From NCBI GenBank assembly GCA_007449985.2, contig VIIQ02000104.1, positions 1 through 64,000 on the forward strand: a DNA stretch of 64,000 bases, given 5' to 3'. A program made the translations under genes and the position numbers. The notes below the pieces were generated by a model. It searched no databases. It was given only the letters and a program-made list of their open reading frames with translations, and was not told the DNA's origin. This document shows positions 62,570 to 64,000 of this stretch, one piece after another (within the stretch, counting starts at the first letter, position 1; every line of letters begins with the position of its first letter). This stretch comes from Desmodesmus armatus (lineage: Eukaryota; Chlorophyta; Chlorophyceae; Sphaeropleales; Scenedesmaceae).

Positions 62570-64000
62570 CTGCAGACAGCACCATCAGGCCGTCAGCCAC
62601 GAGGGGCGCATACTGCAGCTCTATCCAACATACGTTTGACGTGGCTTTCAAAAACACAGACTGTCGCCCACTTCAAGCAATGCACGCGGGCCTGCTACAA
62701 GGGTGAAGGGCGCAATTCAATGATGTGTGACATCCTGTCGGGCTGTCTTGCCGCGCAAAAGCATCCTGAGCACCCCACACATCTTCAGCCCGCCACCTCT
62801 ATCCTGGCAGGCACATCCAGCAGGTGCGAGGACCCTATTTGTTTCAGTATCACCCCCCTAAAGCACAACGCAATTCATGCTGTGTAGGAGGGATTTCTCC
62901 GATGCAGGTCTTGCCTCACACCTCCCAGTCAACAAGAAGTCGCCTGCCAGAGCACCCACCGTGTGTAGTGATCTTTTTGATGTAAGCGTTACAATCGTTC
63001 ATCTGCATTCAACACACCACACTGCACAACACCACACATCACATGTTACAGTGAGTACTGCAGTCACAGGAACCGAGTATCCTTGCTGTATCGACCTCAT
63101 CGACATCCACTGTAGACCGACACACTGACACATGCTTCATGCAGGCTGTCCAATTGACACACTTTCTTTCTCACTCTCATCACGACACCCTGATACTGTG
63201 TAGTGTCCACTTCACCACAACAGGCTGATCACTGCATTCTCACTGCAGTCTCACCCATCTCTACACACGTCAGTCTCCAACTGCTGGACTAACGCTCAGC
63301 CTGCTCGACAACTGCGTGGCTACGCCTCCTACCCCCCCAGAGCAGGAAGAGCGGAAGGACAGTACCCGCCTCAAATCCTCCTGACTGCACCACTGCAGAA
63401 AAAATTGAAGGAAGCAATATCCCAACACACACAACCCCACCAGCCACACACACCTTGCACCCACCCTGCCAACACACCCGCACAAGCATCTGCAAGGCCA
63501 CAGGGGCGCCTGTAACACAGTACACCACACAAAGTGAACAATGCAGACAAAAGACCAGCCAACTCTGCGGAAAGCACCAACCACGGAAGGGAAACAAAAG
63601 AAGGATCACCACAGAAGAGAGCACCCGTGTGCCCAAGAGGCAAAACAGAGCAGAACAGACCTCTACAACTGAAAGGGGAGCCAGCTCAACCCTCAGTCAA
63701 GTGGAGAACATGGGAATGATACATCCATGTGAACAAGGCAGACAGACAGGCATCAGGGGAGCCACTCAACCCTGGAACAAGTAGACAAGAGGAGGGGGAT
63801 GCAGCGCATGGTGCACTCCCGTTCCAGAGACATCAGGGGAACCACGTTCAACCCTGGAACAAGCAGACAAGAGGAGGGGAATGTAGCGCATGGTGCACTC
63901 CCGATCCAGACACAAGCAAGTAAACACTGCAGGACAAGAAGATCACGCCAAACTGAAACAAGGCGTAGCCAGGGCACCAAGGTCCACACAGTATCAAGGG
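62570..64000. other. No exon assigned; tandem repeat at the end
   Basis: Probably contains 5' exons of the SET gene, but none could be recognised. The 63270-63700 stretch has ORFs on both strands without recognisable content. Confidence 0.4.
63751..63910. repeat. 80-bp tandem repeat, two copies
   Basis: 63751-63830 and 63831-63910, both starting catcagggga and containing caaccctggaacaag, gacaagaggagggg and agcgcatggtgcactcccg. Few differences between them. Confidence 0.9.

Overview
The window is nuclear DNA of a chlorophycean green alga, probably a Chlamydomonadales member of the Haematococcus/volvocine type. The evidence is: spliced genes with short GT-AG introns, a light-harvesting complex I gene, plastid-type N-terminal extensions, CAG/CTG-rich coding sequence giving poly-Gln, poly-Ala and poly-Ser runs, and TGTAA motifs as likely polyadenylation signals. 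No bacterial or organellar gene layout is present.

Layout. (1) Positions 1-14787 are one very large Ty3/gypsy-type LTR retrotransposon on the + strand. It has a partial 5' LTR, a primer-binding site, gag, an uninterrupted pol ORF of 2928 codons, a polypurine tract and a full 3' LTR. The pol polyprotein carries a deoxynucleoside-kinase domain and a PHD finger between RNase H and integrase, plus five copies of an unknown module between protease and reverse transcriptase. This is the most remarkable object in the window. (2) 14788-33470 is host DNA with three spliced genes: a Cys-motif protein of unknown function (-), a multi-pass membrane protein with a transit-peptide-like N terminus (-), and an alpha/beta hydrolase fused to a membrane domain (+). 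The last two are divergent. (3) 33471-40150 is a repeat island built of LINE 3' ends. It includes a 1.6 kb 5'-truncated LINE with a 9-bp target-site duplication, followed by a tRNA-Gly(CCC) gene. (4) 40902-53869 holds NAD kinase (-), an AAGAB/p34-like adaptin-binding GTPase-fold protein (+) sharing a 356-bp divergent promoter with it, and an LHCI antenna gene (-). (5) 56179-62569 holds a MYND zinc-finger protein (+) and the 3' part of a SET-domain (SUVH-like) histone methyltransferase (-). The window ends in unassigned DNA with tandem repeats.

I read exon junctions by hand from GT-AG sites, reading phase and family similarity. The hydrolase (8 exons, 710 aa), LHCI (7 exons, 248 aa) and AAGAB-like (2 exons, 396 aa) models close exactly in frame. 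The membrane-protein, NAD-kinase and MYND models each contain places where one base appears to be missing. Several genes also contain local tandem duplications of an exon piece together with a splice site, a recurrent feature of this window.
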